A DNA stretch of 54,177 bases, taken from contig JBBSGT010000005.1 in the NCBI GenBank assembly GCA_038253825.1, positions 1-54,177 of the forward strand, given 5' to 3'. Below are positions 25,167 to 32,403 of this stretch, piece after piece. The notes below the pieces were generated by a model. That model ran no database searches. It was not told the origin of the DNA and saw only the letters and a program-made list of their open reading frames with translations. The translations under genes were made by a program, and so were the position numbers. The stretch comes from JACDET01 sp038253825 (lineage in GTDB: Bacteria > Patescibacteriota > Microgenomatia > Levybacterales > UBA12049). How positions within the stretch are numbered: position 1 is the first letter of the stretch; the number at the start of each line of letters is the position of its first letter.

Positions 25167-25496
25167 TTAATACTGAAGAAAAAGATGGGAAATTTTTTCA
25201 TTCTGGAGATGCGTTAATACAGGTTTCATACGGCCGATAAAGGCTGAAAGAGCCTTTGCAGTTACTGTTGTGACTTCTTTTACATACGTTTCTTTATGAA
25301 TATATTTTTTTATTTCTTCAGGATCCTCGGCGTTAAGAACTACTTTGGCTTGGATATGTTCAGGTAGGGTGTCATATATATTTGCCATTGCTTCCAAATG
25401 ATTCATCCGATCGAACTCTTCGATAAATTGTTCTTTGTCCGAATAATTAATAATAGAAAGAATTTCAAAAAGTAGCTCTTTATATGAAGGTTCCAT
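25167..25496 (-). CDS. hypothetical helical protein
   Basis: 109 residues, acidic and helical (KELLFEILSIINYSDKEQFIEEFDR), no cysteines and no membrane span. Starts 4 nt after the stop of the gene at 25501-25806, so the two are one operon. No family recognised. Confidence 0.55.
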   Translation of the reverse strand: MEPSYKELLFEILSIINYSDKEQFIEEFDRMNHLEAMANIYDTLPEHIQAKVVLNAEDPEEIKKYIHKETYVKEVTTVTAKALSAFIGRMKPVLTHLQNEKISHLFLQY

Positions 25497-25500
25497 AGAA

Positions 25501-25806
25501 TTAAGGTTTCGTTTTTCTATTAATAGCTTCTTTTATCGCACCAAAGAGCATTACAGGTGCTCCTACATATAAAGAAACTTTACCTGCAGCGATCATTTGT
25601 CCAATTGTAGCTGCAGCAAGAAAAGGTGCATAAGCATGACCTGCGAGCAATAGACCTGCCCCAGCTACAGTACCAAGAAATCCGAGTGTTTTTAATAACT
25701 TACTCGTTCCTATTGACTCTCGTCGATCTCCTACATACTCTGCAATACGTGCATTTACGAATGTCTCATGAAGTTTGTCTGCACCTGTTGGTGTTTCAAC
25801 TGCCAT
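25501..25806 (-). CDS. hypothetical protein with two membrane segments
   Basis: 101 residues from the ATG at 25806. A polar N-terminus (ETPTGADKLHETFVNARIAEY) precedes two hydrophobic segments (TLGFLGTVAGAGLLLAGHAYAPFLAAATIGQMI and VSLYVGAPVMLFGAI) and a basic tail. TATACT lies 8 nt upstream, so it has its own promoter and is separate from the riboswitch-controlled genes before it. No family recognised. Confidence 0.5.
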   Translation of the reverse strand: MAVETPTGADKLHETFVNARIAEYVGDRRESIGTSKLLKTLGFLGTVAGAGLLLAGHAYAPFLAAATIGQMIAAGKVSLYVGAPVMLFGAIKEAINRKTKP

Positions 25807-25829
25807 AGATGGGTAGTATAACACAAAAC

Positions 25830-25979
25830 TTATAGGATGTCACGGGGTTTCCATCCACACTCAGGACATGCAGTTATTTCACCTTTTTGGATTTGCAAAA
25901 CAGCCTTATCATTTGCTTTCCAACCACATTGTTTGCAAATGATCTTGTAGCAGATGTCACAAGATTCTTCCTTATTCAT
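25830..25979 (-). CDS. 49-aa zinc-ribbon microprotein
   Basis: A 49-codon frame with four CxxC pairs or near-pairs: CDIC, CKQC, CPEC, plus aromatic Gly-Trp after two of them (CKQCGW and CPECGW). The two CxxCGW motifs, 23 residues apart, would form a rubredoxin- or zinc-ribbon-type knuckle pair. It starts 3 nt after the stop of the 469-aa gene, so the two are almost certainly co-translated and both lie under the cobalamin riboswitch. Function unknown; metal binding is inferred from the cysteines. Confidence 0.65.
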   Translation of the reverse strand: MNKEESCDICYKIICKQCGWKANDKAVLQIQKGEITACPECGWKPRDIL

Positions 25980-25982
25980 AAA

Positions 25983-27392
25983 TTAACAATTTTTCCCTGC
26001 TCCACAATTAGGACAATTTGTTGTACCTTCACCAACTATGATAGCATGACCGCATTCGGTCCCCGTTCCTGGACAATGAAAATGAGCTTTTTTACCTTCA
26101 CAACGGCATAGCCCGGGATCATCTTTTGCATTTTCACCTGAATATGTTTTTTGAAGAGCTGCTTCAGCGACACTGAAAGGTGATGAGGGTCCTCCTGAAG
26201 GTAATTCAGAAGTTCCTCCAGAATCTCCGCATCCTGTTTCTACCAAACGGACTTTTTGTCGAGCAAGAGCGCTTTTATCAATAACAGGGGGGAACCAGGG
26301 ACGAACTTCCGGCATATCTGATGGAAAAGCTGCTACTCTTCCTACGGGAGCTTTTAAGAGTTCTTCAGATACGTTATCTCCATAATTCATCAAGATATCA
26401 AGCCGTTTTTTATGCTCAGCTATATTGTCTGGATCATTTGTGAGTGAATCGAGATAATCTTCCATCAACGGTCTACATGCCTGTCTTACCACTGCAAAGT
26501 TCTCCTTACTCATATGCTTATGGTCAACATGCATAAAGTCATGAATCGCATCTGGTGAAGATAATTTGGACCTCCGCTCTATCCTTATTGGCATGCCTAT
26601 AAACTCTGCATCAGTAAGGGCATCATCTCTATCATAACGAGGGTCTAGTAATTTGAGCCTCTGTTGTGATTCCCAGGCAGTCAAACCTGAAGTATAGCGA
26701 TAAGAGACAGCTTCCGTATCAGATACTTTTTGATGAACATCATAGAAGTTATTTTTGTAGATTGAAGCTTTGCTTCCAGGTGGAGAAACAAAAAACATCA
26801 TCGTTCCTATCGGCGTCTTAGGATCAGCGAGTACATCTTGAATATGTGCAAAACCATGTACTTCTGATTCTTCACGATCCCAATCAACAGGTTCGCCATG
26901 TTCGCGTCGATAATCCCGTCCCCGCTCAAGCATCCGAAGCAAAGATTCATCAGTTCCCTCAGCACGTAACTCTCCATCAACAATGCTATGAGTAAATCTA
27001 CTAATCCCTACGTGTAAACGTTCACCTAAATGTGTCTCTAATTGTATCTGCATATAGCTATCGAGATCTTTCTTGGCTTCAAAATACTCTTGCCTTCCCC
27101 TCTCTTGTGCTAATACGCGATACAAAACCGCATCTTGTTCTACCTCATATGCTTTTACTTTTTTCTCTTTTTTGCTTTCGTCAGCAACAAAAATATCTCT
27201 CGCTCGAGCTAATTTATCTCGCAAACTTTCTGTAGGAGGCCCATCTATAGGTGTCAGCATTCGAGGAAAAGTCGGCGAAGAAATCACATCAGGTTGAAGA
27301 GCGACATTTCCATCCGCAGGAAATGAAGCAATAGAAAAGGAATTTCTTCTTCTTTCTGAAATTGGTATGACCCTGCCTTGTTCTACACTCAT
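25983..27392 (-). CDS. unrecognised 469-aa protein under a cobalamin riboswitch, with C-terminal Cys-rich motif
   Basis: The start is the ATG at 27392, directly after the U-run of a terminator hairpin; the apparent upstream start at 27425 lies inside the leader RNA. The protein is soluble, without signal peptide or membrane span. The N-terminal part is charged and helical (residues about 50-130). The middle contains SPPGSKASIYKNNFYD, and about residue 300 has a His-rich stretch HDFMHVDHKHMS. The C-terminus is a Cys/His cluster (CRCEGKKAHFHCPG, CGHAII, CPNCGAGKNC) resembling a zinc ribbon. No family recognised. The riboswitch suggests it is made when cobalamin is scarce, as a scavenging, trafficking or B12-sparing factor; that is inference. 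It is followed by a zinc-ribbon microprotein. Confidence 0.75.
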   Translation of the reverse strand: MSVEQGRVIPISERRRNSFSIASFPADGNVALQPDVISSPTFPRMLTPIDGPPTESLRDKLARARDIFVADESKKEKKVKAYEVEQDAVLYRVLAQERGRQEYFEAKKDLDSYMQIQLETHLGERLHVGISRFTHSIVDGELRAEGTDESLLRMLERGRDYRREHGEPVDWDREESEVHGFAHIQDVLADPKTPIGTMMFFVSPPGSKASIYKNNFYDVHQKVSDTEAVSYRYTSGLTAWESQQRLKLLDPRYDRDDALTDAEFIGMPIRIERRSKLSSPDAIHDFMHVDHKHMSKENFAVVRQACRPLMEDYLDSLTNDPDNIAEHKKRLDILMNYGDNVSEELLKAPVGRVAAFPSDMPEVRPWFPPVIDKSALARQKVRLVETGCGDSGGTSELPSGGPSSPFSVAEAALQKTYSGENAKDDPGLCRCEGKKAHFHCPGTGTECGHAIIVGEGTTNCPNCGAGKNC

Positions 27393-27418
27393 AAAAACTC
27401 CTCGCCATCCGAGGAGTT
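27393..27418 (-). terminator. riboswitch-controlled terminator that also hides the ribosome-binding site
   Basis: A hairpin with 9-bp arms (AACTCCTCG / CGAGGAGTT) followed by T5. The GAGGAG in the 3' arm is also the Shine-Dalgarno for the ATG at 27392, 5 nt downstream. The structure can therefore both end transcription and block translation. Confidence 0.8.
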
Positions 27419-27429
27419 GTACCATATGT

Positions 27430-27540
27430 ACTTCTGCTCGGAAGATTTATAGGGATCTGACTTAGCCTATAAAGGCATCACAGTTACGGCATAGTGTCCG
27501 ATTCGCACGGACTTCACCCTCTTATCGTTTTTTCCAGGTT
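27430..27540 (-). promoter_or_regulatory. cobalamin riboswitch B (upstream of the 469-aa gene)
   Basis: The conserved cobalamin aptamer parts occur in order on the minus strand: GTGCGAAT in a 5-bp stem (27501-27508), GCCGTAACTGT (27480-27490), a short hairpin, the B12-box-like AAGTCAGATCC (27453-27463), and a final hairpin whose loop contains CCGAG (27437-27441). That CCGAG is complementary to CTCGG in the 5' arm of the terminator, giving a ready antiterminator. The 5' end overlaps the last codons of the adenosyltransferase gene. Expected behaviour: bound B12 lets the terminator form and switches the gene off. Confidence 0.82.
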
Positions 27541-28070
27541 ATCTCTTTTTTCTTTTCAACAAAATTAGCATAGCGCGCCATTGTAAATAAGAGGTCAGAA
27601 AGTCGGTTGAGATACATAGGAATAGTTGCGTCTACCTGTTCCTTTTGCATGAGCTCGACTAATTGTCTTTCCGCTCGCCTGGCAATTGTCCGTGCCATAT
27701 GCAGAAATGATCCTGCCTTACCGCCACCAGGAAGAATGAAATTACGCAACTCCGGCATTTTCTTCGTTAAAGAATCTATCATTTTTTCAAAATCTTTAGG
27801 ACGATCCCCTAATCCTTCAATCGGCAGCGGTTGTGGAGTAGCCAAAGCAGAACCAATTGCAAATAAATCATGCTGAATTTGTTCTAACTCTTCTGTAATT
27901 TCTTTAATCTTTAATCTTGATTCTTTAATCTCCGCACTTGCTACACCAACCATACTATTGAGTTCATCGATAGTTCCATACGTCTCAACTCTTCTATCTG
28001 ATTTCAACACCCGAGTTCCATCGAAAAGTGAAGTTTTTCCTTTATCTCCCGTTCGGGTATAAATTGGCAT
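27522..28070 (-). CDS. ATP:cob(I)alamin adenosyltransferase (PduO type)
   Basis: 182 residues with the PduO/CobO-alternative signatures: MPIYTRTGDKGKTSLFDGTRVLKSD at the N-terminus (ATP-binding region) and VETYGTIDELNSMVG. The Arg-rich active site is ARTIARRAERQLVEL and the C-terminal helix contains YLNRLSDLLFTMARY. It transfers the 5'-deoxyadenosyl group from ATP to cob(I)alamin, giving the AdoCbl needed by the ribonucleotide reductase encoded just upstream. No B12-synthesis gene is visible, so the cofactor is presumably scavenged. It has no clear Shine-Dalgarno of its own and follows a 13-codon leader frame by 4 nt. Confidence 0.96.
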   Translation of the reverse strand: MPIYTRTGDKGKTSLFDGTRVLKSDRRVETYGTIDELNSMVGVASAEIKESRLKIKEITEELEQIQHDLFAIGSALATPQPLPIEGLGDRPKDFEKMIDSLTKKMPELRNFILPGGGKAGSFLHMARTIARRAERQLVELMQKEQVDATIPMYLNRLSDLLFTMARYANFVEKKKEITWKKR

Positions 28071-28074
28071 AAGG

Positions 28075-28116
28075 CTAAGATTGCTTGTGTACTTTGAGGG
28101 CAGCAGATTCGCTCAT
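28075..28116 (-). CDS. 13-aa leader peptide in the riboswitch A leader
   Basis: ATG right after the terminator U-run, with GAAGGA in the hairpin's 3' arm as ribosome-binding site. The frame reads MSESAALKVHKQS and stops at TAG, 4 nt before the adenosyltransferase ATG, which lies in another frame. This layout fits termination-reinitiation coupling. The frame is seen; translation is inferred. Confidence 0.45.
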   Translation of the reverse strand: MSESAALKVHKQS

Positions 28117-28143
28117 AAAAAAATCCTTCCGGGCAAGAAGGAT
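28117..28143 (-). terminator. riboswitch A terminator
   Basis: A 7-bp hairpin (ATCCTTC / GAAGGAT) with a 7-nt loop followed by T7. Located between riboswitch A and the adenosyltransferase gene. The GAAGGA in its 3' arm is also a ribosome-binding site for the leader frame. Confidence 0.8.
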
Positions 28144-28147
28144 CTAT

Positions 28148-28283
28148 GAAGACTCCTGCTCGGGATAAAACGTTTTCTGGCTTTATCCCACTTCGTCCTC
28201 GATTTTATCTCTGGACTCCGCGGGACCCGTCTAAGACGGACAGTTGCGGCACAGCCACGGACTTTCACCGTGATTTCCTATTA
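28148..28283 (-). promoter_or_regulatory. cobalamin riboswitch A (upstream of the adenosyltransferase gene)
   Basis: Strong match to the cobalamin aptamer: AGGAAATCA near the 5' end (28271-28279), GGTGAAAGTCC (28259-28269), GCCGCAACTGT (28240-28250), a peripheral stem (P6-like region), the B12 box AAAGCCAGAAAACG (28171-28184) and a hairpin with loop CGAGCA (within 28153-28164). It lies 19 nt after the ribonucleotide reductase stop, so it can also gate read-through from the nrd operon. Larger than riboswitch B because of the extra stem. Confidence 0.9.
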
Positions 28284-28302
28284 AATTGTAATTCGAACTA
28301 GT

Positions 28303-30759
28303 CTAGCATTCAGAATAGCCACATGAGTAACACTTCTTGCAACCTTCTTCGTAAGCAAAACTTCCTGAACCACATTCCGGGCAGATATCAAAGAGCGATG
28401 TCGATGCACCACTGGCGACACCTGTCTGTGGCAGTGCCAGTTGGTTTGCAACTACTTCTTCCTCAACGGGTGATGCATCTGCATTCGTTGCTTGCGTGGT
28501 ACCGTTACTCAAAGCCGTCATATGACCGTTGCCATTACCGTTTGTCATACGCTGGGTAAATAATGCGCTGTCTTCAACTTTACCATTGACTCGGAATTCA
28601 CAATGTCGTGCCAAGACTTTTGAAATAGCATCAGGCAAGGAACGAACTCGGTTTTCGCCGAAACCACTACTGCGTGAGCCGCCAATACCTGCAAGTTCAG
28701 AAACGATCTCGCGGACCCGCTCCCGGGCAGGAACCGGACTATGGATTCTTAGGACAAATGAAACCATCCGGCCAAGCGCGTCCGCAAGAGCCATCAAATC
28801 GGAACCGCTTTTTCCGTGATTGATGAACACCTCAAACAGATCACCTTTTTCGTCTTGATTGACTGTGACATAGAGTTTGCCGGTCGGACTGTCAGCTTTA
28901 TAGGTAACACCGGTAAGCATCATTGGACGCGGAACACGTGGCGTCACAGGGATAACCGGTTCTTGAGGGACCACAGGTGCTACAACTTCAGGTTTTTTCT
29001 CTTCAATTCTTTCCAAAACACCTTGTCGTGAACCGTCGCGCATGTACGTGATACCTTTCAGACCTTTGTCATATGCCATCATATAGAGTTCTTTTACGTC
29101 TTCAACTGTGTGCCCATTGGGTGCGTTCACAGTTTTAGAAATTGATGAATCGATATACTCTTGGGCAACAGCTTGTACTTCTGCATGCTCGGTTGGTGTC
29201 AAATCATTGGCACTGACAAAGTATGCAGGGCGCTCTTCGTCAGGGTGTTGCAGTTTCCATTCTTCCAAGAGAGGATGGTACATTGTCTCCTCACCACCAC
29301 GCCATCGGCGCTTGAAGACGAATTCATACACCGGTTCAATACCACTTGAGACACCTGATACAAGCGATGTTGTGCCCGTTGGAGCAATTGTTAACAGGAC
29401 AGCATTACGAATGCCTTGCTCGGCAATCTTCTTGCGCAGCGCTGCCGGAAGGGCTTTGATGTGGTAGCCTTTGAGATATTTTTCTTTATCAAACATCGGA
29501 AAGGAGCCTTTTTCCTTGGCAATGTCACTGGATGCGTCATAAGCACTATCTCGAAGTGTCTTGAAGATCTTTTCGATAACAGGAAGCGATTTCTCTGAAC
29601 CATAGGGTAACTGCATTTTAATTAATGTATCACCAAGTCCCATGATCCCAAGCCCTGTCCGGCGGATATCCATCGCACACTTTTCATTTTCTTTGAAAAA
29701 GTAGTAGGTTTGGTCGATAACGTTGTCCAGAAGCCGCATCGCAACTTTGACGTCTTTTTCAAATGAGTCAAAATCAAACTTTCCGGCAATATCATTTGTC
29801 AGGTCATCACCTTTGACGTAAGCTGCCAAGTTCATCGCACCCAAGTTACACACTGCCCATGGGCCGAGTGGTTGTTCACCACATGGATTGGTAGCAACGA
29901 GATGTTCAAAGTACCAGGTATTTGAGCGCTTGTTACTACGCTCCAGGAAGTGAAGACCAGGTTCTGCTGATTGCCAAGCTGCTGTGCAGATCAGATCCCA
30001 CAGTTCTTTTGCTTTAACGGTTTTGTAGACTTTGACTTTGCCACCATTTGCTTTCCACTTTTCCAATTCGCCATCCCAATCCTGGTCATAATTTGGTTCA
30101 CTCAATTCTGGATACACTAAATCCCAATCTTTGTCTGCTTTAACAGCTTCCATGAATGCATCGGAGACACAGACAGATAAGTTTGCGCCGTTGATTTTAC
30201 TCAAATCTTGTTTGACAGTAATAAATTCTTCAATGTCAGGATGCCAATCCCACAGCATGAGCATAGTTGCACCGCGGCGGGAGCCACCTTGTTGGACGAT
30301 GTCATGAGTCGCGACTGAAAAAAGCTCTGCCCAATTAACTGGTCCTGAAGAAGTGCCATTCACTTTTTTAACGCGTGCACCACGAGGTCTGAGAGAAGAG
30401 AGGTTCAAACCAACCCCACCTGAACGTGATTGAATTTCGATAAGCTGGCCGAGTGATTCGAGAATGCCGTGTCGTGAATCTTTGGGACTCGGAATAACAA
30501 AACAATTGAAATAAGTTACTTGATACCCTGTGCCAGCACCTGAAAGGATACGGCCACCAGGAACAAATTTAAAGCCTTCAAGAACCCGGTAGAATTCTTT
30601 TTCCCATTTTTCCTGTTGTGATTTCTTTTCTTGCCGAGCGATACCTTTGGAAACTCGAGCCCACATCTCTTCAGGTGTATGTTCAAGGAGTTCCCCTTCC
30701 TCACCCTTGAGTGCATATCGGTCTAAAAATACTTTTTGTCTTACTCCATCAAATTTCAT
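28303..30759 (-). CDS. nrdJ: adenosylcobalamin-dependent (class II) ribonucleoside-diphosphate/triphosphate reductase
   Basis: 818 residues. It begins with a short N-terminal region without an obvious ATP cone, then the catalytic barrel: the substrate-side Cys in VTYFNCFVIPSPKDSRHGI, the finger-loop NPCGEQPLGPWAVCNLGAMNLA carrying the thiyl Cys and Glu, and IAPTGTTSLVSGVSSGIEPVYEF. After about residue 640 comes a TSCPD-like region (GKSGSDLMALADALGRMVS). The C-terminus is a zinc-ribbon with redox Cys pairs (CPECGSG, CKKCYSCGYSEC). It reduces ribonucleotides to deoxyribonucleotides using AdoCbl as radical generator, without oxygen. It is downstream of nrdR and a DUF6941 gene in one operon, and riboswitch A follows. 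Confidence 0.97.
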   Translation of the reverse strand: MKFDGVRQKVFLDRYALKGEEGELLEHTPEEMWARVSKGIARQEKKSQQEKWEKEFYRVLEGFKFVPGGRILSGAGTGYQVTYFNCFVIPSPKDSRHGILESLGQLIEIQSRSGGVGLNLSSLRPRGARVKKVNGTSSGPVNWAELFSVATHDIVQQGGSRRGATMLMLWDWHPDIEEFITVKQDLSKINGANLSVCVSDAFMEAVKADKDWDLVYPELSEPNYDQDWDGELEKWKANGGKVKVYKTVKAKELWDLICTAAWQSAEPGLHFLERSNKRSNTWYFEHLVATNPCGEQPLGPWAVCNLGAMNLAAYVKGDDLTNDIAGKFDFDSFEKDVKVAMRLLDNVIDQTYYFFKENEKCAMDIRRTGLGIMGLGDTLIKMQLPYGSEKSLPVIEKIFKTLRDSAYDASSDIAKEKGSFPMFDKEKYLKGYHIKALPAALRKKIAEQGIRNAVLLTIAPTGTTSLVSGVSSGIEPVYEFVFKRRWRGGEETMYHPLLEEWKLQHPDEERPAYFVSANDLTPTEHAEVQAVAQEYIDSSISKTVNAPNGHTVEDVKELYMMAYDKGLKGITYMRDGSRQGVLERIEEKKPEVVAPVVPQEPVIPVTPRVPRPMMLTGVTYKADSPTGKLYVTVNQDEKGDLFEVFINHGKSGSDLMALADALGRMVSFVLRIHSPVPARERVREIVSELAGIGGSRSSGFGENRVRSLPDAISKVLARHCEFRVNGKVEDSALFTQRMTNGNGNGHMTALSNGTTQATNADASPVEEEVVANQLALPQTGVASGASTSLFDICPECGSGSFAYEEGCKKCYSCGYSEC

Positions 30760-30777
30760 AGTTTTTTTAAATAAATC

Positions 30778-31188
30778 TTAGTTTGGTAACTTATATTTCA
30801 CTTCTTGAATCGGTTGTTCTGCCCCCAAAACTTTGAGGAGCGTCGAACCAACTTCTTCATTATTGTGATATATCACAAATTTATATTCCCCTTCTTTTTC
30901 AAATCCTAAATTGACTAATTCCAAAATAATATTGTTCTTTCCGTTCAAACTCGTGTGTGTATCTATGTTTAGTGTATTAATTACGTTCTTGCCAATCTCT
31001 GTAGTAATTTTTAATTTATAGGACTTATCAACCTCCCCCCGAAGGGTAGCAACGAAAAATGCCCGTGCCATGCCTCCTGGAAATTTTTGAACCCTTAACT
31101 CATCAAATATCCCGCTAATACTTAATTTACCCTCTCGTGAGATTAAAGCATAGTCACACAATGTTATGATTTCTGTATGTAATTTCAT
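30778..31188 (-). CDS. DUF6941-like protein
   Basis: 136 residues. The N-terminal LCDYALISREGKLSISGIFDEL matches the DUF6941 pattern; the rest is a beta-rich domain (GKNNIILELVNLGFEKEGEYKFVIYHNNEEVG). Its ATG overlaps the nrdR stop (ATGA, 31185-31188), and nrdJ starts 18 nt after its end, so it is part of the nrd operon. Function unknown; the position suggests a role linked to nucleotide reduction, which is inference. Confidence 0.7.
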   Translation of the reverse strand: MKLHTEIITLCDYALISREGKLSISGIFDELRVQKFPGGMARAFFVATLRGEVDKSYKLKITTEIGKNVINTLNIDTHTSLNGKNNIILELVNLGFEKEGEYKFVIYHNNEEVGSTLLKVLGAEQPIQEVKYKLPN

Positions 31189-31661
31189 ACGATTTGCTTT
31201 TCTATCCGCTTGTTTAGATTGAGTTGTTTTACTTCCTTCTCGAAGTCTTCAACATCAACAAAACATTTAAAAACACTTGCGAACCTAATATAAGCAACTT
31301 TATCGAGTTTTTTCAAACGTTTTGCGACCATTTCGCCAATCAATTCACTCTTCACTTCGAGCAAACCCATCGTACGCAACTCTCGTGCAATTTCATTTAC
31401 TGTTCTCTCGATCATTTCCGCCGGGACTACTGTCTTCTCACATGCCTTGAGAATTCCCATTCTTAATTTCTCTCGAGAAAATTGTTCTCGCTTGCCGTCT
31501 TTTTTAATGACGATTAACTGAACATGTTCCACCCGTTCGTAGGTTGTAAAGCGTTTCGTGCACACAAGGCAAGCTCTTCTTCGCCTGATGGTATCCATAT
31601 CAGAGCTTTCTCGTGTTTCTACTACTTCGGACTCTTTACTTCCGCAATAAGGGCAGTGCAT
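31185..31661 (-). CDS. nrdR: transcriptional repressor NrdR
   Basis: 158 residues. The start at 31661 gives the canonical N-terminus MHCPYCGSKESEVVETRES. The four-Cys zinc ribbon ends CLVCTKRFTTYERVE, and an ATP-cone follows (KKDGKREQFSREKLRMGILKACEK, VIKKDG as the nucleotide loop). It senses dATP/ATP and represses ribonucleotide reductase genes. It is first in the operon nrdR-DUF6941-nrdJ and has an NrdR box in its own promoter, so it is autoregulated. Length is the family norm. Confidence 0.97.
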   Translation of the reverse strand: MHCPYCGSKESEVVETRESSDMDTIRRRRACLVCTKRFTTYERVEHVQLIVIKKDGKREQFSREKLRMGILKACEKTVVPAEMIERTVNEIARELRTMGLLEVKSELIGEMVAKRLKKLDKVAYIRFASVFKCFVDVEDFEKEVKQLNLNKRIEKQIV

Positions 31662-31688
31662 ATTGGTTCCAGATCTAGTGCCATAGAA

Positions 31689-31717
31689 ATCATATGCCAC
31701 TACATCTATAGTGTCAA
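31689..31717 (-). promoter_or_regulatory. nrd operon promoter
   Basis: TTGACA (31712-31717), a 17-nt spacer and TATGAT (31689-31694). Both hexamers match or nearly match consensus. The nrdR start lies 27 nt downstream of the -10, so this transcript has a short leader. Confidence 0.85.
31699..31714. promoter_or_regulatory. NrdR box
   Basis: ACACTATAGATGTAGT on the minus strand, 12 of 16 matching the ACACTATATATAGTGT palindrome, lying inside the spacer of the nrd promoter. A second, much weaker box (about 9 of 16) may lie at 31666-31681. Confidence 0.75.
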
Positions 31718-31836
31718 CTAATACTAAATGTATCAAAGGTCAGCTATAGCTTCAATCGAATACATTTTTATTTATGTTTTCTTACACTCCAAAAATGTAT
31801 GATCAAGAGTTGATTACAATAAGAGGAAATCTAGGT

Positions 31837-32403
31837 TCAAATCTTTAATCCTTTTATTTTTTTTGCTAAATCGGTCTCTTTATTTTGGGCTTTTTGAAAT
31901 TTCTTTTTGTCTGCTTCACTTAACTGTTGATCGATTTCATCGAGTACTTGGAAATGTTTTTGATTGGCCTCTGCTAATTTCTTGGTCATCTCTGTAATAT
32001 TCATTCCCTGCTTGTGTGCATTTACCGTTTGTTCTATTGCCTCATCAAAATAATCTTGCGCTTGAGAAAACGCCGAAGCTGCTAAATCTATTTTAGTCTG
32101 TGATACCAACATCGAGCTTGCTGAAACTTGTTTGTCGGATTGTAACAGCATGAAATCTGCTTTATCTATCGGCTTACCAATAAAAAATCCTATCATATTG
32201 TCACGAAATGATTTGAGAAAATACAAGGGATTATCAGGAAGCATACCAGGATATGGTAGCTGATACGTACTCGTCGGGGTTGGAGATGGAAGAGGCGGGT
32301 TATCATCGGCATGAACCGGGAATGCAGAAATTGTCAGCAGACAAGCACAAAGCAAAATAGTTACTCCGTATTTTGATTTGTGCTTGTTATTTTGCCTGTT
32401 CAT
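31837..32403 (-). CDS. DUF5667-domain secreted or membrane-tethered protein
   Basis: 188 residues from the ATG at 32403. A basic N-terminus and hydrophobic segment (YGVTILLCACLLTISAFPVHA) form a signal peptide. After a Pro-rich spacer comes the DUF5667 entry motif YPGMLPDNPLYFLKSFRDNMIGFF, then a helical bundle to the end (KQVSASSMLVSQTKIDLAASAFSQA). Helical extracytoplasmic proteins of this type are common in CPR-like genomes; function unknown. Its start overlaps the end of the kinase-like gene by 17 nt, so the two are co-transcribed. Confidence 0.72.
   Translation of the reverse strand: MNRQNNKHKSKYGVTILLCACLLTISAFPVHADDNPPLPSPTPTSTYQLPYPGMLPDNPLYFLKSFRDNMIGFFIGKPIDKADFMLLQSDKQVSASSMLVSQTKIDLAASAFSQAQDYFDEAIEQTVNAHKQGMNITEMTKKLAEANQKHFQVLDEIDQQLSEADKKKFQKAQNKETDLAKKIKGLKI

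Noticed and set aside
27393..27425. ATG at 27425 as start of the 469-aa gene
   Set aside because: These codons coincide with a terminator hairpin and its U-run; the ATG at 27392 has GAGGAG 5 nt upstream.
31825..31850. tRNA T-loop-like GGTTCAAATC
   Set aside because: No acceptor stem, D-arm or anticodon arm can be placed around it; it lies at the end of the DUF5667 gene.
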